Shown: positions 49,691-61,820, numbered from the stretch's first letter. The stretch is DNA of 64,000 nucleotides from Paraspadella gotoi (GCA_051294375.1 CM119264.1:24789842-24853841), one strand, 5' to 3'. Numbers and translations are program-made. The notes: generated by a model not told the origin, from the sequence alone.

Positions 49691-49927
49691 AGAGATGAAA
49701 AAGAAATTGAGAAAAAGAGATGAAAAAGGAATTGAGAAAAAGAGATGAAAAAGGAATTGAGAAAAAGAGAGGAAAAAGAAATTGAGAAAAAGAGATGAAA
49801 AAGAAATTGAGAAAAAGAGAGGAAAAAGGAATTGAGAAAAAGAGATGAAAAAGGAATTGAGAAAAAGAGAGGAAAAAGGAATTGAGAAAAAGAGAGGAAA
49901 AAGGAATTGAGAAAAAGAGAGGAAAAA
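49691..49927 (+). repeat. 25-bp purine-rich minisatellite, about nine copies
   Basis: Unit GATGAAAAAGGAATTGAG plus AAAAAGA, with GATG/GAGG and GGAATT/GAAATT variants alternating. Minus-strand reading gives repeated FLFPLFFSIPFSSLF blocks, an artefact of the repeat. Confidence 0.85.
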
Positions 49928-49996
49928 AGTGGAGGTAGATATTCAAGAGCTAAGATTAAATAAAAATGAAGATATGCTTTAAAAATTCATATTGTT

Positions 49997-50203
49997 ATGG
50001 AACAAAATTCGGAAGAGCTGACGATGGGCGGTAAAATAAAATTAGTCAAAATTGTAAAAATAGATTTTAAGGCCCAGTTTTGTCAATTACTAAATTTAGA
50101 TTTTTTGCGGCAAAAGATTTTGGTTTTGTCGGCAAATAAACGAGTGACGATTGAAAAAACCAGTTTTAGCCATAAAATTTGTTTTTTTTTAACTAACTAT
50201 TGA
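49997..50203 (+). CDS. Possible small ORF, 68 residues
   Basis: An ATG-initiated plus-strand frame (MEQNSEELTMGGKIKLVK and onward) ends in TGA. It has mixed hydrophobic and basic composition, no low-complexity run and no domain that I recognise. Flanks are AT-rich. A single short frame in AT-rich DNA is weak evidence. Confidence 0.15.
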   Translation: MEQNSEELTMGGKIKLVKIVKIDFKAQFCQLLNLDFLRQKILVLSANKRVTIEKTSFSHKICFFLTNY

Positions 50204-50511
50204 TAAATTCACGACTTGACGATATCTACTTTTGAGAAGAATTTAAGACATTTTTTTATACAACTTTAATGGAATTAGTCTACCTTCATTATCAAACATT
50301 TCCCATACCTCTCTAATTAATTTAAAAACTCTATCAACGGCGATCGTTAGAGCCTTTTGCGGGCGGCGAAGTCCGGAGGAGAAATAATTTGGTTAACGAT
50401 CTAAATCCGCGTTTCTCCTCCAAAACTATTCGACCTCATTTTCAGACCTGGGAGGCCTTAATATCGCCTCCATGGAATAATTAACCGGGAAATAACAAAA
50501 CCATTCTCTCC

Positions 50512-50514
<3 letters not shown>

Positions 50515-50579
<65 letters not shown>

Positions 50580-50585
50580 CTCTCT
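50515..50585. repeat. (TC)n microsatellite
   Basis: About 70 bases of CT with one TTC interruption. AT-rich unique DNA without a gene surrounds it (50204-51222). Confidence 0.9.
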
Positions 50586-51222
50586 TCCTCTTAGAATTAA
50601 ACATTCTGTATAATTCCGCTTGATTTTATGCATGAAGCATTGAAATTTAAAGTCTTAAAAAATAGTTGGTATTTCGTCGACTAAACTCAAACTCTGTCGT
50701 TTAAAATGCTCTAACATTCTCGGACAAAGCTTTATCAGTTTAAACGTCATTTGTTTTGTACTGGCTGTACCAAAGGTAAAATTCAAAGATTTAAATATGA
50801 CATCTAATGTCGATAAATTTGAATTAAAGTTTGTCTACTATGTACAACTGGTTTCGAGAGAGAGCGTTCGGTATATGAGAAACGTCTTATGATTTAACTT
50901 CCGAGTCGTTTTTTCATTTCGCCGTTGGATTCTCGATTCAAAACGAACGAAGGCATCAAATTAATTTCAACATCATCGTCGACTTCGTTTTTGGTCGTTG
51001 GCGTTCGATATTTTTGTTTGTCGATTTCGTTTGCATAGTTTAGTTATTTATTTTCTTTGTATTCATTCTTATTTTTTCATTTGCTCTCCGAACTTTGCAT
51101 TCTTTACTTTTCCATTTCAATCTAAATCTTCATTACCAATCTTAATTTCGGTCTATTTCTCATTTTAAAGCTTTTAAAGCTTACGTTTGCATCTTTAGAA
51201 GCGTAGATTATAAAGCTACTAA

Positions 51223-51492
51223 AATAGAGAGCAAAGCTATCAAAGAGAGAGAAACTCGCGAGTGATATTAACTATCAAAGAGGTAGCAGCGAGCTTGAGA
51301 GATCAACTATCTCAGAGACTCCAACTATCGAGTGAGACCAATGAATCCAGGCCAGAGCAAAAAAAAAAAGCAAGTTCCACGAACGAACTCGACCAAGAAA
51401 ACGAGCGAAGGGAAATGAGAGCGGAAAAGATAATCGACTTAAATCTCACGCGCGATTTGAAAGCGATAAAAGCATCGCGAAGCAATGATTAG
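51223..51492 (+). CDS. Candidate charged, helical C-terminal exon
   Basis: A plus-strand frame of about 89 codons with strongly protein-like composition: SLRDQLSQRLQLSSETN, then ELDQENERREMRAEKI and TRDLKAIKASRSND before TAG. It suggests amphipathic helix or coiled coil. No ATG begins it; a possible acceptor (TTTGCATCTTTAG, AG at about 51197-51198) lies just upstream but leads into a different frame. Serine/glutamine/arginine content resembles the tail of a nuclear or cytoskeletal protein, but I recognise no family. Upstream exons are not visible. Confidence 0.25.
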   Translation, partial: NREQSYQRERNSRVILTIKEVAASLRDQLSQRLQLSSETNESRPEQKKKASSTNELDQENERREMRAEKIIDLNLTRDLKAIKASRSND

Positions 51493-51620
51493 CGATAATT
51501 GCTTTTTTTTTCTTTTTTTTTTCTTATCTTTCCCCCTTTTTTTTGAAAAGGATCGTATTTTTTTCTTCGACTCTCTGTTTTTCCAATGACTTTTTGTTCG
51601 ACCGTTTGCGTTTTGTCTAT

Positions 51621-51632
51621 TGTCGTCGTCGT

Positions 51633-51675
<43 letters not shown>
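51621..51675 (+). repeat. (GTC)n triplet tract
   Basis: Nearly pure TCG/GTC over 55 bases with one CCGTC interruption. Confidence 0.9.
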
Positions 51676-52660
51676 GATTCTCCATTCCGCCGTCAGGGCT
51701 CCGGAGACGAGGCTGGGACCGAAGCAGACGCTCCAACGAAATCGTGGGAAAGAAGAAAAAAAAAGAGTTTTACAATAGAAACTAAATCGTTGATAATGAC
51801 GGAGCTAATGACGGAATTGACGGACCGAACGATGGTGGCGTGGCGGTTCAGTAGCGATGTCGGTGGCGTGGCGGAAGAGTTACGTTGGCGTAGCGGTGGC
51901 TGTAGCGCTACGGAAGACTGGCTCACGGTAAAGACGGTTCGAGCGTTGTATTGCCACAATTGGTTCTTTTCAAAACGGTTTTTAATTCACCTATTCAAGT
52001 ATTCATTGATCTTTTTCCACTACTTACAAACTCAACTTTAGGTACAACTCCGTCATTTTTCCCTCCCTCATTTTGATTCGGGTCGGAACCGCGTTGACCT
52101 CACCCGATTTTGTGCCGAGGTCGTCTTAATTCTCAGGATATGAAGCGACACTCGACGCGGCGTCACGGCGTCACGCGTCTAGCGGCGGCGTCACGCGTCA
52201 ACAAGGCGCTAATGACGGCGCCGACGATCCGCATTATGAGTCGACGATGCGGAAAGGTCACCGGAAACGTGGAAGGCGTGGGGTAGGGAGCGGGTGAGAT
52301 CTTGGGGTAATGCGGAAGTGTTGGGAGGTGTTGGGAGGTGCGCTGGGAATGCGACAAAGTGGGATCGGAGCTAAACGAGGTGAGGAAGGGGGATGTGAGA
52401 TGAAACTCGCTGGTCTAGTCTCTGTGTAGTGGGATCAGTGGCTTGGCACGGTCCATGCCAACAATTACGGGCTTGGAAATTGTCATGACAAGGACTTTCG
52501 CCGATCGCCTGCGTTTTCGTCGACCCTCGAGTTTCCGGTTCATTTCTGCGGCTCCAACAGAAAAAGAAAAAGAGAGGGAGGAAGAGAAAAGAAAAGAAAG
52601 GAAAGGAAGGAAGTGAAAAAAAAAGGAAGGAAGAGGTAAAAAGAGAAGAGTTGAGAAAAG
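51676..52660. other. Unique GC-moderate DNA, no supported gene
   Basis: 51676-52040 is open on plus (151 codons including the Arg run from the triplets), with repeated TGGCGTGGCGG phrases. 52150-52210 repeats GGCGTCACGCGTC. 52315-52335 repeats GTGTTGGGAG. None of the frames looks conserved. Confidence 0.4.
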
Positions 52661-52663
52661 GAA

Positions 52664-53832
<1,169 letters not shown>

Positions 53833-53874
<42 letters not shown>

Positions 53875-53893
53875 ACGCCGCCGCCGCCGTCCA
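53833..53893 (+). repeat. (CCG)n triplet tract
   Basis: About 60 bases of CCG, read as poly-Pro on plus (53725-53946 frame) or poly-Ala on minus. The surrounding frames are balanced between strands, so a gene is not claimed. Confidence 0.85.
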
Positions 53894-53949
53894 GGCCGCC
53901 GCTCCCGCCCCCGACAGACTTAAACATAACAAACTTGGAAGTTTAAATC

Positions 53950-54971
53950 CTCGTTACTACGAAGGGGTTTTTTCGCCGAGAACGACTCGACGATGAACTT
54001 TGCGTTGAGCGCGAAACTGAAGGAAAAAATTATCTGTTTAGTTTCGTTTTGTTTTGTGAAACTTGGAAAACAAAGTGTCTCATTTCCAGCTTATCACAAA
54101 TCTTTAACTTTAAAAAGGTAAATTGTACGTATTTATTGAATATATTTCAAGAAAATGAAGTCGGCTGATGAATCATTAGAAATGAATTTTGCCGCTGACT
54201 TTGACATTGGACGAAAATTCCATTATGCGGAATAACGTTGGATAATTTTAATTCTCGGAATTCATTATTAGTTTATTTTAATTCTTGCAACTTGAGAAAA
54301 AATGTAAACGAAATGTATTAATTCACTTCGAACTTAAATTCTTTGATGGTTTGGATTTTGTTTTTAAATATCTCTAAACTCTGATAGTGATTTTTAAATT
54401 GTAATAAGATGTGATAGAAAAAACAATTTGTTATACTGCAATCTTTTGTTTAGAGCGTAAAACGAAAAATTCAGCGTATGGGTCGACAGAGGTCGGCTTA
54501 ATTCAGACTTATAAAACAAAAGACAATGGATAAAAATGACAATTTCACAGAATCTATTTTTTGAAATGGCAAACTCACAACTTGCGAATGATAGTAAGAA
54601 ACTCAGAAGCTACCAATATAACCTCAAATATATTTTCATGTTGCTTTGAATCTCCAAAAGCCATTGCGCTTTCTGGCCGACATTGCGCTGCTCTTTTCAG
54701 GATTAATAGTAGGCGAAGCTAAACTTGGTAAAACTTCCATCGTTTACAACTTCCTTCAGGGCGCGAACCTGGGAACTTTAGCTAACGAATATGTCATCTG
54801 ATTGTTCAATACAAAGCACTGACAAGCTCACAGTTCTCGGATAGAAAGATTTTCTGTTTTAGAATTTAACAGTGTATTACACAGTGTGTAACTTATATCC
54901 GAGAAATCCTTCGATCGGCGTTATTGCTAGTTTTGTCAATGTACTATAAAATATGGCAATATTTAATAACT

Positions 54972-55017
<46 letters not shown>

Positions 55018-55790
55018 AGGGAATAAACGAATGAGAGATAGAGAGAGAAAAAGAGGGAGATCTTTTAGTATTTTTAATGATTTCAAGTTTCAACCTTAAA
55101 CTTAAAGACTATGAATCATCAGAATTTTAGCAGGCAAAAATTTTTGGAGCTGTAAATAAACAGCCTTAAAACATTTTATTCTTTTCCTTAAATTAAATTT
55201 GGACAGTTTAAATTACAACAAAGAGAAAGCAACAAACCAAGCAAACTTACTTGGAAGCTAGAGTGAGCTTATATGTGATAGTTATGGCAGTTTGTGAAAA
55301 CTAGCCTTTCAGTAGAAAAATACGGGAAAGGAATGAAATAGAAACTTTATATACACAGTCAAAAGCAAATGCAAAAACAATTCTTTAGGTATCACATGCT
55401 TCCAAATAAAAATATTTTATAAAAAAATCTATTAAAATTCAATGGCTAGTTTTCAATGGTTACCATTCGTTCAAGATGACAAAGATTTAGCACCTGGATG
55501 ACTAAATAGTTGAGCAGAGTGAAAATTTACTCGTAATCCCAGCTCAATTGGATTGTATAAATGAAATAGGCACATAGAATAAAATATGATGCAGTGTATA
55601 TGCAATACAAAAAAACTGAGACTGACGAAAATTTTTGTGCTTTTCACTCTACTTTCACTAAATATCAAATATATTATGAGCAAAAATGGTTAATAGACAC
55701 TTTAACATAAAAATAATTTCCTTTTTAAATTTTGGTATCAAGAAAAGTTTGTATTAAAACTACTAAAAGGTAAAACGAGTAGATATAATA
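53950..55790. other. AT-rich intergenic DNA downstream of the Pumilio gene
   Basis: Unique AT-rich DNA with one (GA)n tract at 54975-55015. No exon, RNA gene or mobile element is recognised. Confidence 0.5.
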
Positions 55791-55791
55791 T

Positions 55792-55797
55792 TTTATT
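55792..55797 (-). promoter_or_regulatory. Candidate polyadenylation signal of the Pumilio gene
   Basis: AATAAA on the minus strand about 225 bases past the stop codon at 56023-56025. It is a short motif in AT-rich DNA, so only position supports it. Confidence 0.3.
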
Positions 55798-56022
55798 CAT
55801 CCATGAGTCGAAGTGATAAAAAGTGTTTCAGTAATTCTACTTCTTTAAACGAATTTGGTGGTTGCAATCTAATATGATTGATATTGAAAAAGGTCTAATT
55901 CTTTCCTCTAATCTCAGAATTAATTTGTTGTATAGTTTTTCAACAGTAAAAGAAGTTATAAGAAAAAAAACCACTTGAATATATCTAAAAAATGAAACTG
56001 CAAAAGTAAAGCGTAGAAGAAG

Positions 56023-56193
56023 TCAAACTGAACCATTAGTAGCCGTAGGCAGTTTTGACAAAACTCCTTTGGCATAAGGTACTTTGCTAAGAGAGGCAGT
56101 ATGGGGCAAAATGGTTTTAGCTATGAGAGACTGATGTTCTCGATTCGAAACATCGATCATTTTTTGTACAACATAATTCGCAAATGGATCTTC
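56023..56193 (-). CDS. pum: Pumilio terminal exon, repeat 8 and C-terminus
   Basis: A 56-codon frame plus TGA, preceded on the minus strand by CCATATGGCAG (AG at 56194-56195). It reads EDPFANYVVQKMIDVSN, then a capping segment ILPHTASLSKVPYAKGVLSK. Repeat 8 keeps the N-Y-Q contact triplet for uracil. The capping helix matches the usual HIATLRKYTYGKHILAKLE pattern in spacing, and the stop comes soon after, as in other Pumilios. Confidence 0.85.
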   Translation of the reverse strand, partial: EDPFANYVVQKMIDVSNREHQSLIAKTILPHTASLSKVPYAKGVLSKLPTATNGSV

Positions 56194-58749
56194 CTGCCAT
56201 ATGGACGATCATTTTCTTTCCACAGTCTTCAGCTTCGGACAATAAGTTTTCATTGTTTGAATTTTCCGAATTATTTTCTACTTTGGAGTCCAAAGTTTTG
56301 GAACAAGCGTGTTTTACAACTTATGCTTTTGTGGTGTCCTCAAGCAAAAGATAATGCTTTTTGTAACGACGTTTGAAGCGAAACTTATGACAAGACAATG
56401 AATATAATTTTAACAATAATCTGGTCCATAATGGTTTTTCTTTGTTGGGAAATCCATTTTCTATGATGTGTTGAATGGAATAATTACCAATACTGATCTT
56501 GACAAATAAAACTAATGCGTTAGGCTTCTAGCATTTCCGAAAAAATCTGTAATCTCATTTCCTGAGTAGCTACAGCAAATAACGTTCCTGGACGACAAAT
56601 GAAAACACTATATGGATGCGAAGAAGTTCCAATACATGTCCTGATACCGAAACAACTAATTCTCTGAAGCCGGTGGCACTCAGTTGTGACGAACGGCCAC
56701 TGGTTGAAATACATTAGTCGAAAAATGTTGTTCCGCGCTAATGGAATAAATATTCCTCGGCTTACTTTTTCTCAATGACTAGAGTAGGCGATCTCGGGCG
56801 TTCCTCGTGCATCCAGGCATTTTGCTGAGACGACGTAATTACTAGTGGTAACATCTTGAATCAGGCCGATCAATTCTAATCGTTTACTCTCTTGAATTAT
56901 ACATTATTGCACACTTGACGTTCTCGTTGTCAACCACATTCCTAATAATCCTTGAATCACATCGGCACCCCGTCGCGGGTGAGTGGGACAGAGAGAAGAG
57001 ATTTGTCTCTTGAACGTGAAATGAGCGCTTTCAATTTGCTCCTCCCCATCCTGGCGGAGAACACTTTTGAACAGTATGTTGGCGTATCTTGTGTCCCGCG
57101 ACAAAATCGCCGCCCTTTCTTCGCAAAACGTGACCACTAACTTTGCCTGTTAATCCATCGGGTCGCCGTGAATCCAATATTTGGCTGCAATACAAAGTTT
57201 CCAATAGGAATCATTGACGCCTAAATTTTTCGATTTGTTGACATGGCTTCGGTTGATGATCGGAGCGGCCTTTCCGGGATTTAAAGTTTCTGAACTATGC
57301 ACTGGCAACCAACTCTGGATCCGTACGGATCGCGTGCTAAAGTGACGACGTGATTTTTCAAAGAGCCGAAACTATTTTCTTGCATCCGTATCCGCGAATC
57401 TCCGAGTTTGATGCATTTTTGATACCACCACTATTTCGCGAGATTGCCTGTGACGAGAAAGGAGGCAAAAAGACGAGAGTAACTTCGGCCGATATTTTTT
57501 CCTTGCACGGAGGCGACCTTTCTCTAATGAGGCTCTTGGATGCCAATAATTTCCAACTGGTCCCTCGGCTAAAATCGTATTTTGCGAATAAGATCGTTCG
57601 AGATGTGCGAAAGTAAATTTCGAAGAAGCAAACGTCTATAATACGTTGTAATGTTGGCAAAGCGTTTCCCATCNNNNNNNNNNNNNNNNNNNNNNNNNGA
57701 GTCCGTTTTTGTTCCGGGGTGCCGAGCTCGAAAAACTTTTGAACGACGTAATTTCCGAAAGGATGAGTCATCATTTGATAAAGACTAGAAAGAATTTCCT
57801 TGAAGAGAAGGTTTTTCTCCGAGATGGAGGCGCCGGCGAGACGCTCCTGGAGAAACCGCGAACCGAGCGAGTCCATTGAAAATTCACACACGTGATTGGC
57901 TATCTCTCGAAGCTGGACTTGCGCCTTTTGGTTCTGATGGATCTTTTCCAAAACGTTCGAGCGTCGACCGGGAGACGTTTGAGCCGCCGCTGGACCGGGT
58001 CGTTGAGCCGGATTCGCCAGGGGTTGAATGTTCTGTTGAGCTACCGCCGCGGCTGCTGCTGGAGAAGAAGGCGGCGGCTGATAAAGCGCGAGGGCGTAGA
58101 CGGTCTGCTGGTGAGATTGCGACGTGTGATGGTGAGGATGGAAGTTCTGCGGTTGAGATGTCGTCAGTTCCAAGGGGTGATGAGCGTGCTGGTGATGGTG
58201 AGGCTGATGATGACTGTGATAACTCGGAAAATGATTCAAACTTCCGAGCGACGAAGACGTCGACGACGACGCCTGATAAAACCCGGGGTTTTGATTGGTC
58301 GAGTAGCTGCCGATTGGGTGAGACTGACTGGTGAACGGAACCGGAACCGAAGGGATCGGCGCCGGAAGTCGAGGCTGCTGCTCACTGCTCACCGGAAAGC
58401 AGTAGCCTTGGTGATTGGCCCTCGCCGGGTGTCTGGGATTGTGCGTACTTCGGGGCGGATTTGAGTGACGGTGATGAAGTTTGACGCGCGGCGCTGCGGA
58501 AGCGACGCCGGGTCCCGGAGCGGGTCCGTTTTTGAGGTGCGCATGCGCGTACTGTTGATGGTTCATCGCTGGAGGTTTTTCCGAGAAGGCGTTGTCGCCG
58601 TATTGGTTGTGACAGCCTCCCGCCGAGGCAGAATTCCCGTTCTGATAACCGTAGGAGGATGGGCCGATCTGACAAGCGTTGTAATCTTGTCCCGGTCCAT
58701 GAGGGGCGAAACATGGTATCGGAAACATTGAATTGCTGCTTATGGGCAT
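56023..58749 (-). CDS. pum: Pumilio (PUF) RNA-binding protein, frame broken in the middle
   Basis: PUF proteins bind UGUA-containing elements in mRNA 3' UTRs and repress translation or promote decay in the cytoplasm. Minus-strand order: ATG at 58749 with purine at -3; a ~265-residue low-complexity region rich in His, Gln, Pro, Ser; then the Pumilio domain. Repeat 1 keeps GSRFLQ and repeat 2 GNYVVQ, both with the expected base-contact residues. After a 25-N gap, repeats 4-7 are recognisable only by switching frames (QKCIKLGDS, TLARDPYGSRV, HGDPMD, LSRDTRYANILFKSVL, TQEMRLQIFSEMLEA). Repeat 8 and the C-terminus are intact (FANYVVQKMIDV to stop). Vertebrate PUM1/2 have a far longer N-terminus. 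Breaks are single-base indels, so sequence error is likelier than decay, but a pseudogene is not excluded. Confidence 0.8.
56520..57673 (-). CDS. pum: Middle of the Pumilio domain, frameshifted
   Basis: Repeat fragments in order on the minus strand: PRDQLEII and a degenerate end of repeat 3; an acceptor CTTTCTCGTCACAG (57448-57449) before repeat 4 (VVYQKCIK-like, 57398-57447); repeat 5 (NHVVTLARDPYGSRV, 57300-57358); repeat 6 (IGNFVLQ, 57185-57222, then HGDPMD, 57151-57173); a repeat-7-like block (AAILSRDTRYANILFK, about 57060-57115); SNYVVSAKCLDARGTPE (56796-56853); and GHVLELL...TQEMRLQIF (56522-56650). More repeat-like blocks occur than strictly needed, so a duplicated segment or intronic sequence may be mixed in. 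No single frame spans it. Confidence 0.5.
57699..58749 (-). CDS. pum: Pumilio N-terminal exon with repeats 1-2
   Basis: Uninterrupted 350-codon reading from ATG to the gap edge. Residues 1-260: poly-His (HSHHQPHHHQHAHH), Gln- and Pro-rich, with Ala and Ser runs, typical of the disordered PUF N-terminus. From about residue 268: SNVLEKIHQNQ, then repeat 1 (EFSMDSLGSRFLQERLA) and repeat 2 (HPFGNYVVQKFFELGT). The exon stops within the helix after repeat 2 (PEQKRT) because of the gap at 57674-57698. Codon use is GC-rich compared with the flanks. Confidence 0.9.
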
Positions 58750-59514
58750 GGCACTTTTATCTCATAGTCGAACGACGCAGAGGGAACGCGGTAAGGCACT
58801 TGAGTATTTTGTGAAACATTAAAGTTAATTTATTTTTTTTTGTGCGGTTTTGTAACGTGACGACGTAGTCAGAAACTGGAAAGAAAAGAAAAATTAATCA
58901 TTATATTATAGGAGCCGCTTCTTTGGTATTTTCAGAATGATTTAACACAACAATACAATATCCCAGGAGCAGACATCTGACCGCTCGCAGAATAACATCT
59001 GATTAAATAGATATCGTTTGCACAAAGTGACGACGTCAGTGTGTTAATAAATTATAATTTTTTAAAAAGCTTAATTTACTGTTTAACTTTATTGTACCGT
59101 AACGAATCATTTTTTTGTGATTCTCCGAAAGTTGTTATCTTAACATATTATTTATTAAATGAATGGATAATTTTTATATTGGTTGTACCAATTTCATATT
59201 AAAGGCACTGGATTTCACCGCTCCATTTCTACTTCATCTCAAGCAACCAAAAAAAAAAATCCGAAATTGGATTCGGTTTCTTTCAGCGACATCGCGATTT
59301 GCAGAAAGCCTTCCATTCTCACGACCGGCGAATATTTTTTTTTTGTTAGGGGGGCAACGAGAGAAAGTGAACATCCAGCAGCGTCGATGAACATCACTGA
59401 ATTTAAGGGCGCATCGCGGTGAGAGATAGAGAGTGAGAGAAATAGATATAGAGACGGAAAGAGATTGTGTGAGAGTCGGCGAATTTTCGTCTATTTTTTT
59501 TTATATTCCGGTCC
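58750..59514. other. AT-rich DNA upstream of the Pumilio start codon
   Basis: Probably 5' UTR and intron of the Pumilio gene. No further exon can be recognised before the 840-N gap (59515-60354). Short CGTGACGACGT phrases recur near 58860 and 59030. Confidence 0.4.
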
Positions 59515-60629
59515 NNNNNNNNNNNNNNNNNNNNNNNNNNNNNNNNNNNNNNNNNNNNNNNNNNNNNNNNNNNNNNNNNNNNNNNNNNNNNNNNNNNNNN
59601 NNNNNNNNNNNNNNNNNNNNNNNNNNNNNNNNNNNNNNNNNNNNNNNNNNNNNNNNNNNNNNNNNNNNNNNNNNNNNNNNNNNNNNNNNNNNNNNNNNNN
59701 NNNNNNNNNNNNNNNNNNNNNNNNNNNNNNNNNNNNNNNNNNNNNNNNNNNNNNNNNNNNNNNNNNNNNNNNNNNNNNNNNNNNNNNNNNNNNNNNNNNN
59801 NNNNNNNNNNNNNNNNNNNNNNNNNNNNNNNNNNNNNNNNNNNNNNNNNNNNNNNNNNNNNNNNNNNNNNNNNNNNNNNNNNNNNNNNNNNNNNNNNNNN
59901 NNNNNNNNNNNNNNNNNNNNNNNNNNNNNNNNNNNNNNNNNNNNNNNNNNNNNNNNNNNNNNNNNNNNNNNNNNNNNNNNNNNNNNNNNNNNNNNNNNNN
60001 NNNNNNNNNNNNNNNNNNNNNNNNNNNNNNNNNNNNNNNNNNNNNNNNNNNNNNNNNNNNNNNNNNNNNNNNNNNNNNNNNNNNNNNNNNNNNNNNNNNN
60101 NNNNNNNNNNNNNNNNNNNNNNNNNNNNNNNNNNNNNNNNNNNNNNNNNNNNNNNNNNNNNNNNNNNNNNNNNNNNNNNNNNNNNNNNNNNNNNNNNNNN
60201 NNNNNNNNNNNNNNNNNNNNNNNNNNNNNNNNNNNNNNNNNNNNNNNNNNNNNNNNNNNNNNNNNNNNNNNNNNNNNNNNNNNNNNNNNNNNNNNNNNNN
60301 NNNNNNNNNNNNNNNNNNNNNNNNNNNNNNNNNNNNNNNNNNNNNNNNNNNNNNACGAAATGATATTCACCCGAAAGGACTCACAGTGATCCGGCTTTAA
60401 AACTGATAAAACATTATTTAGCCCCGTTTTTTCTTCGAGTTCAAACCGCAAGAGAGATAAAGAGGGGCGACTCTAAAGCGGGAGAAAGTTTTCTTCGACA
60501 TTCCGCTCTTGTGTGTCACTTGTATTCTAATAGAGGTCATTCCACATAATGCGATGGCTTAGCCTAACTACTCTCCTCTTTATCCTCCCTTATATTAGAA
60601 CAGGAGGATCTCTCTTCTTATGAGAAATT

Positions 60630-60670
60630 CACCAATCGGGGACTTTCGATCGAATATTTCGACCAATCAC
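60630..60670 (+). promoter_or_regulatory. Paired CCAAT boxes, promoter-like
   Basis: CCAAT at 60632-60636 and again at 60663-60667, same orientation, 31 bases (about three helical turns) apart, the second followed by CACGT. ATTGG occurs at 60774-60778. Such paired spacing is typical of NF-Y-dependent promoters. It lies between the Pumilio gene (minus, to the left) and the small exon at 61255 (plus, to the right), so a shared or divergent promoter is possible. Confidence 0.35.
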
Positions 60671-61254
60671 GTCCCTAGCCATGTAGCATCTTCGCCAGTA
60701 TTGAGACTGTAAACAACAGAGGGCACGAGGAGAGTCTCGTCGCTTTCGTCGTTCGAGCGTTTAATCGAGACGCCATTGGCGGATTTCGCTCTTCTCGACT
60801 TCTCATTGTTGGATTTCTCGACTGAGCACGCGTCGTCGTCCCCCTTTTTTTTCGCCCTGTTCAGTTTGCATCAGCTTGGCATACAACACTCTTTCATGCC
60901 ATTTCATGTATTTCATTAATTAATTCCAATGAGCCTTATTATGCCATCAGTGGTATCAAGTGCAATTCTTAATTTTTTTTGAATACATAATCATAGAATT
61001 CATCGCTAAAGGAACTCTCGCTCTCTTTCGAAACTCAAGCTAAAAAAATACTAAACTCACTCACAACTCACCGAGCTTCAATGGGCATCATTGCTTTCCT
61101 CATTCACACTCCCACAGTGTAGAAAATATAAAAGTGTCACGAATCACATCCCAGTGCGGATAATCGCAAAACCTGGGCGCCGAGTGAGTGAGCATCCTGC
61201 ATTCTCCTCAACACCAATAATCCGCCTACTCCACTTTCACGGTCTCTCTCAGCA

Positions 61255-61419
61255 ATGCCTTCCCGCGCTTTGCAGGCCTTTGGAAACTTTCGCCGCGGCG
61301 TTCGAGCCGCTTTTCTGCACGCAGTCGGCCACGCTTGGCGCCCTGTGCATTGCGAGCGTGCGTTGCACCGGACATTCACTCCTGAATTGATTATCTCCGA
61401 ACAGATTTTCAGTAAATGA
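61255..61419 (+). CDS. Small ORF or first exon with mitochondrial-type N-terminus
   Basis: ATG-initiated plus-strand frame of 54 codons in a GC-rich patch within AT-rich DNA. It starts MPSRALQAFGNFRRGVRAAF and continues to CERALHRTFTPELIISEQIF. The first 36 residues have no acidic residue and alternate Arg with Ala, Phe and Leu, as in mitochondrial presequences. A donor-like TTTTCA then GTAAAT at 61408-61417 lies just before the in-frame stop, so this may be exon 1 of a longer gene. The frame is also open upstream of the ATG for about 20 codons, with an acceptor-like CTCTCTCAG at 61245-61252. No family recognised. Confidence 0.3.
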   Translation: MPSRALQAFGNFRRGVRAAFLHAVGHAWRPVHCERALHRTFTPELIISEQIFSK

Positions 61420-61492
61420 TGTTCGTAACGTGGTCGCTGTCCAGCGACTGTGGCAGTGATTGGTTGGCGAGAGGAGTAGGAATTGGAGTGGA

Positions 61493-61698
61493 GAGAGAAA
61501 GAGAAAGAGAGAGAGAGGAGAGAGAGAGACGAGAGAGAGAAGAGAGAGAGATGAAGAAAGAGAGAGAGAGTAGAGAGGGGGGCAACTTTAACGGACGCCA
61601 ATTTTTTTATCATCGCCAAGAGAGACGGAGTTCACTCTAGAGAGAGAGAGATAGAAAGAAAGAAAGAAAGAAAGAAGAAAGAAAGAAAGAAAGAAAGT

Positions 61699-61729
<31 letters not shown>

Positions 61730-61820
61730 CAAGAAAGAAAGAAAGAAAAAATGAAAAAAGAAAGAAGAGAGAGAAGAGAAGAAAGAGAGAGAGAGAGAGA
61801 GAAGAAGAGAGAGAGAAGAG
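61493..61820 (+). repeat. (GA)n and (GAAA)n tracts
   Basis: (GA)n 61493-61575, (GAAA)n about 61650-61750, (GA)n again to 61820. They are directly followed by the segment that recurs at 63203. Confidence 0.9.

Noticed and set aside
57350-57616. 88-codon plus-strand frame opposite the Pumilio gene
   Set aside because: The minus strand here carries aligned PUF repeat fragments in the right order, so the plus-strand frame is a shadow.
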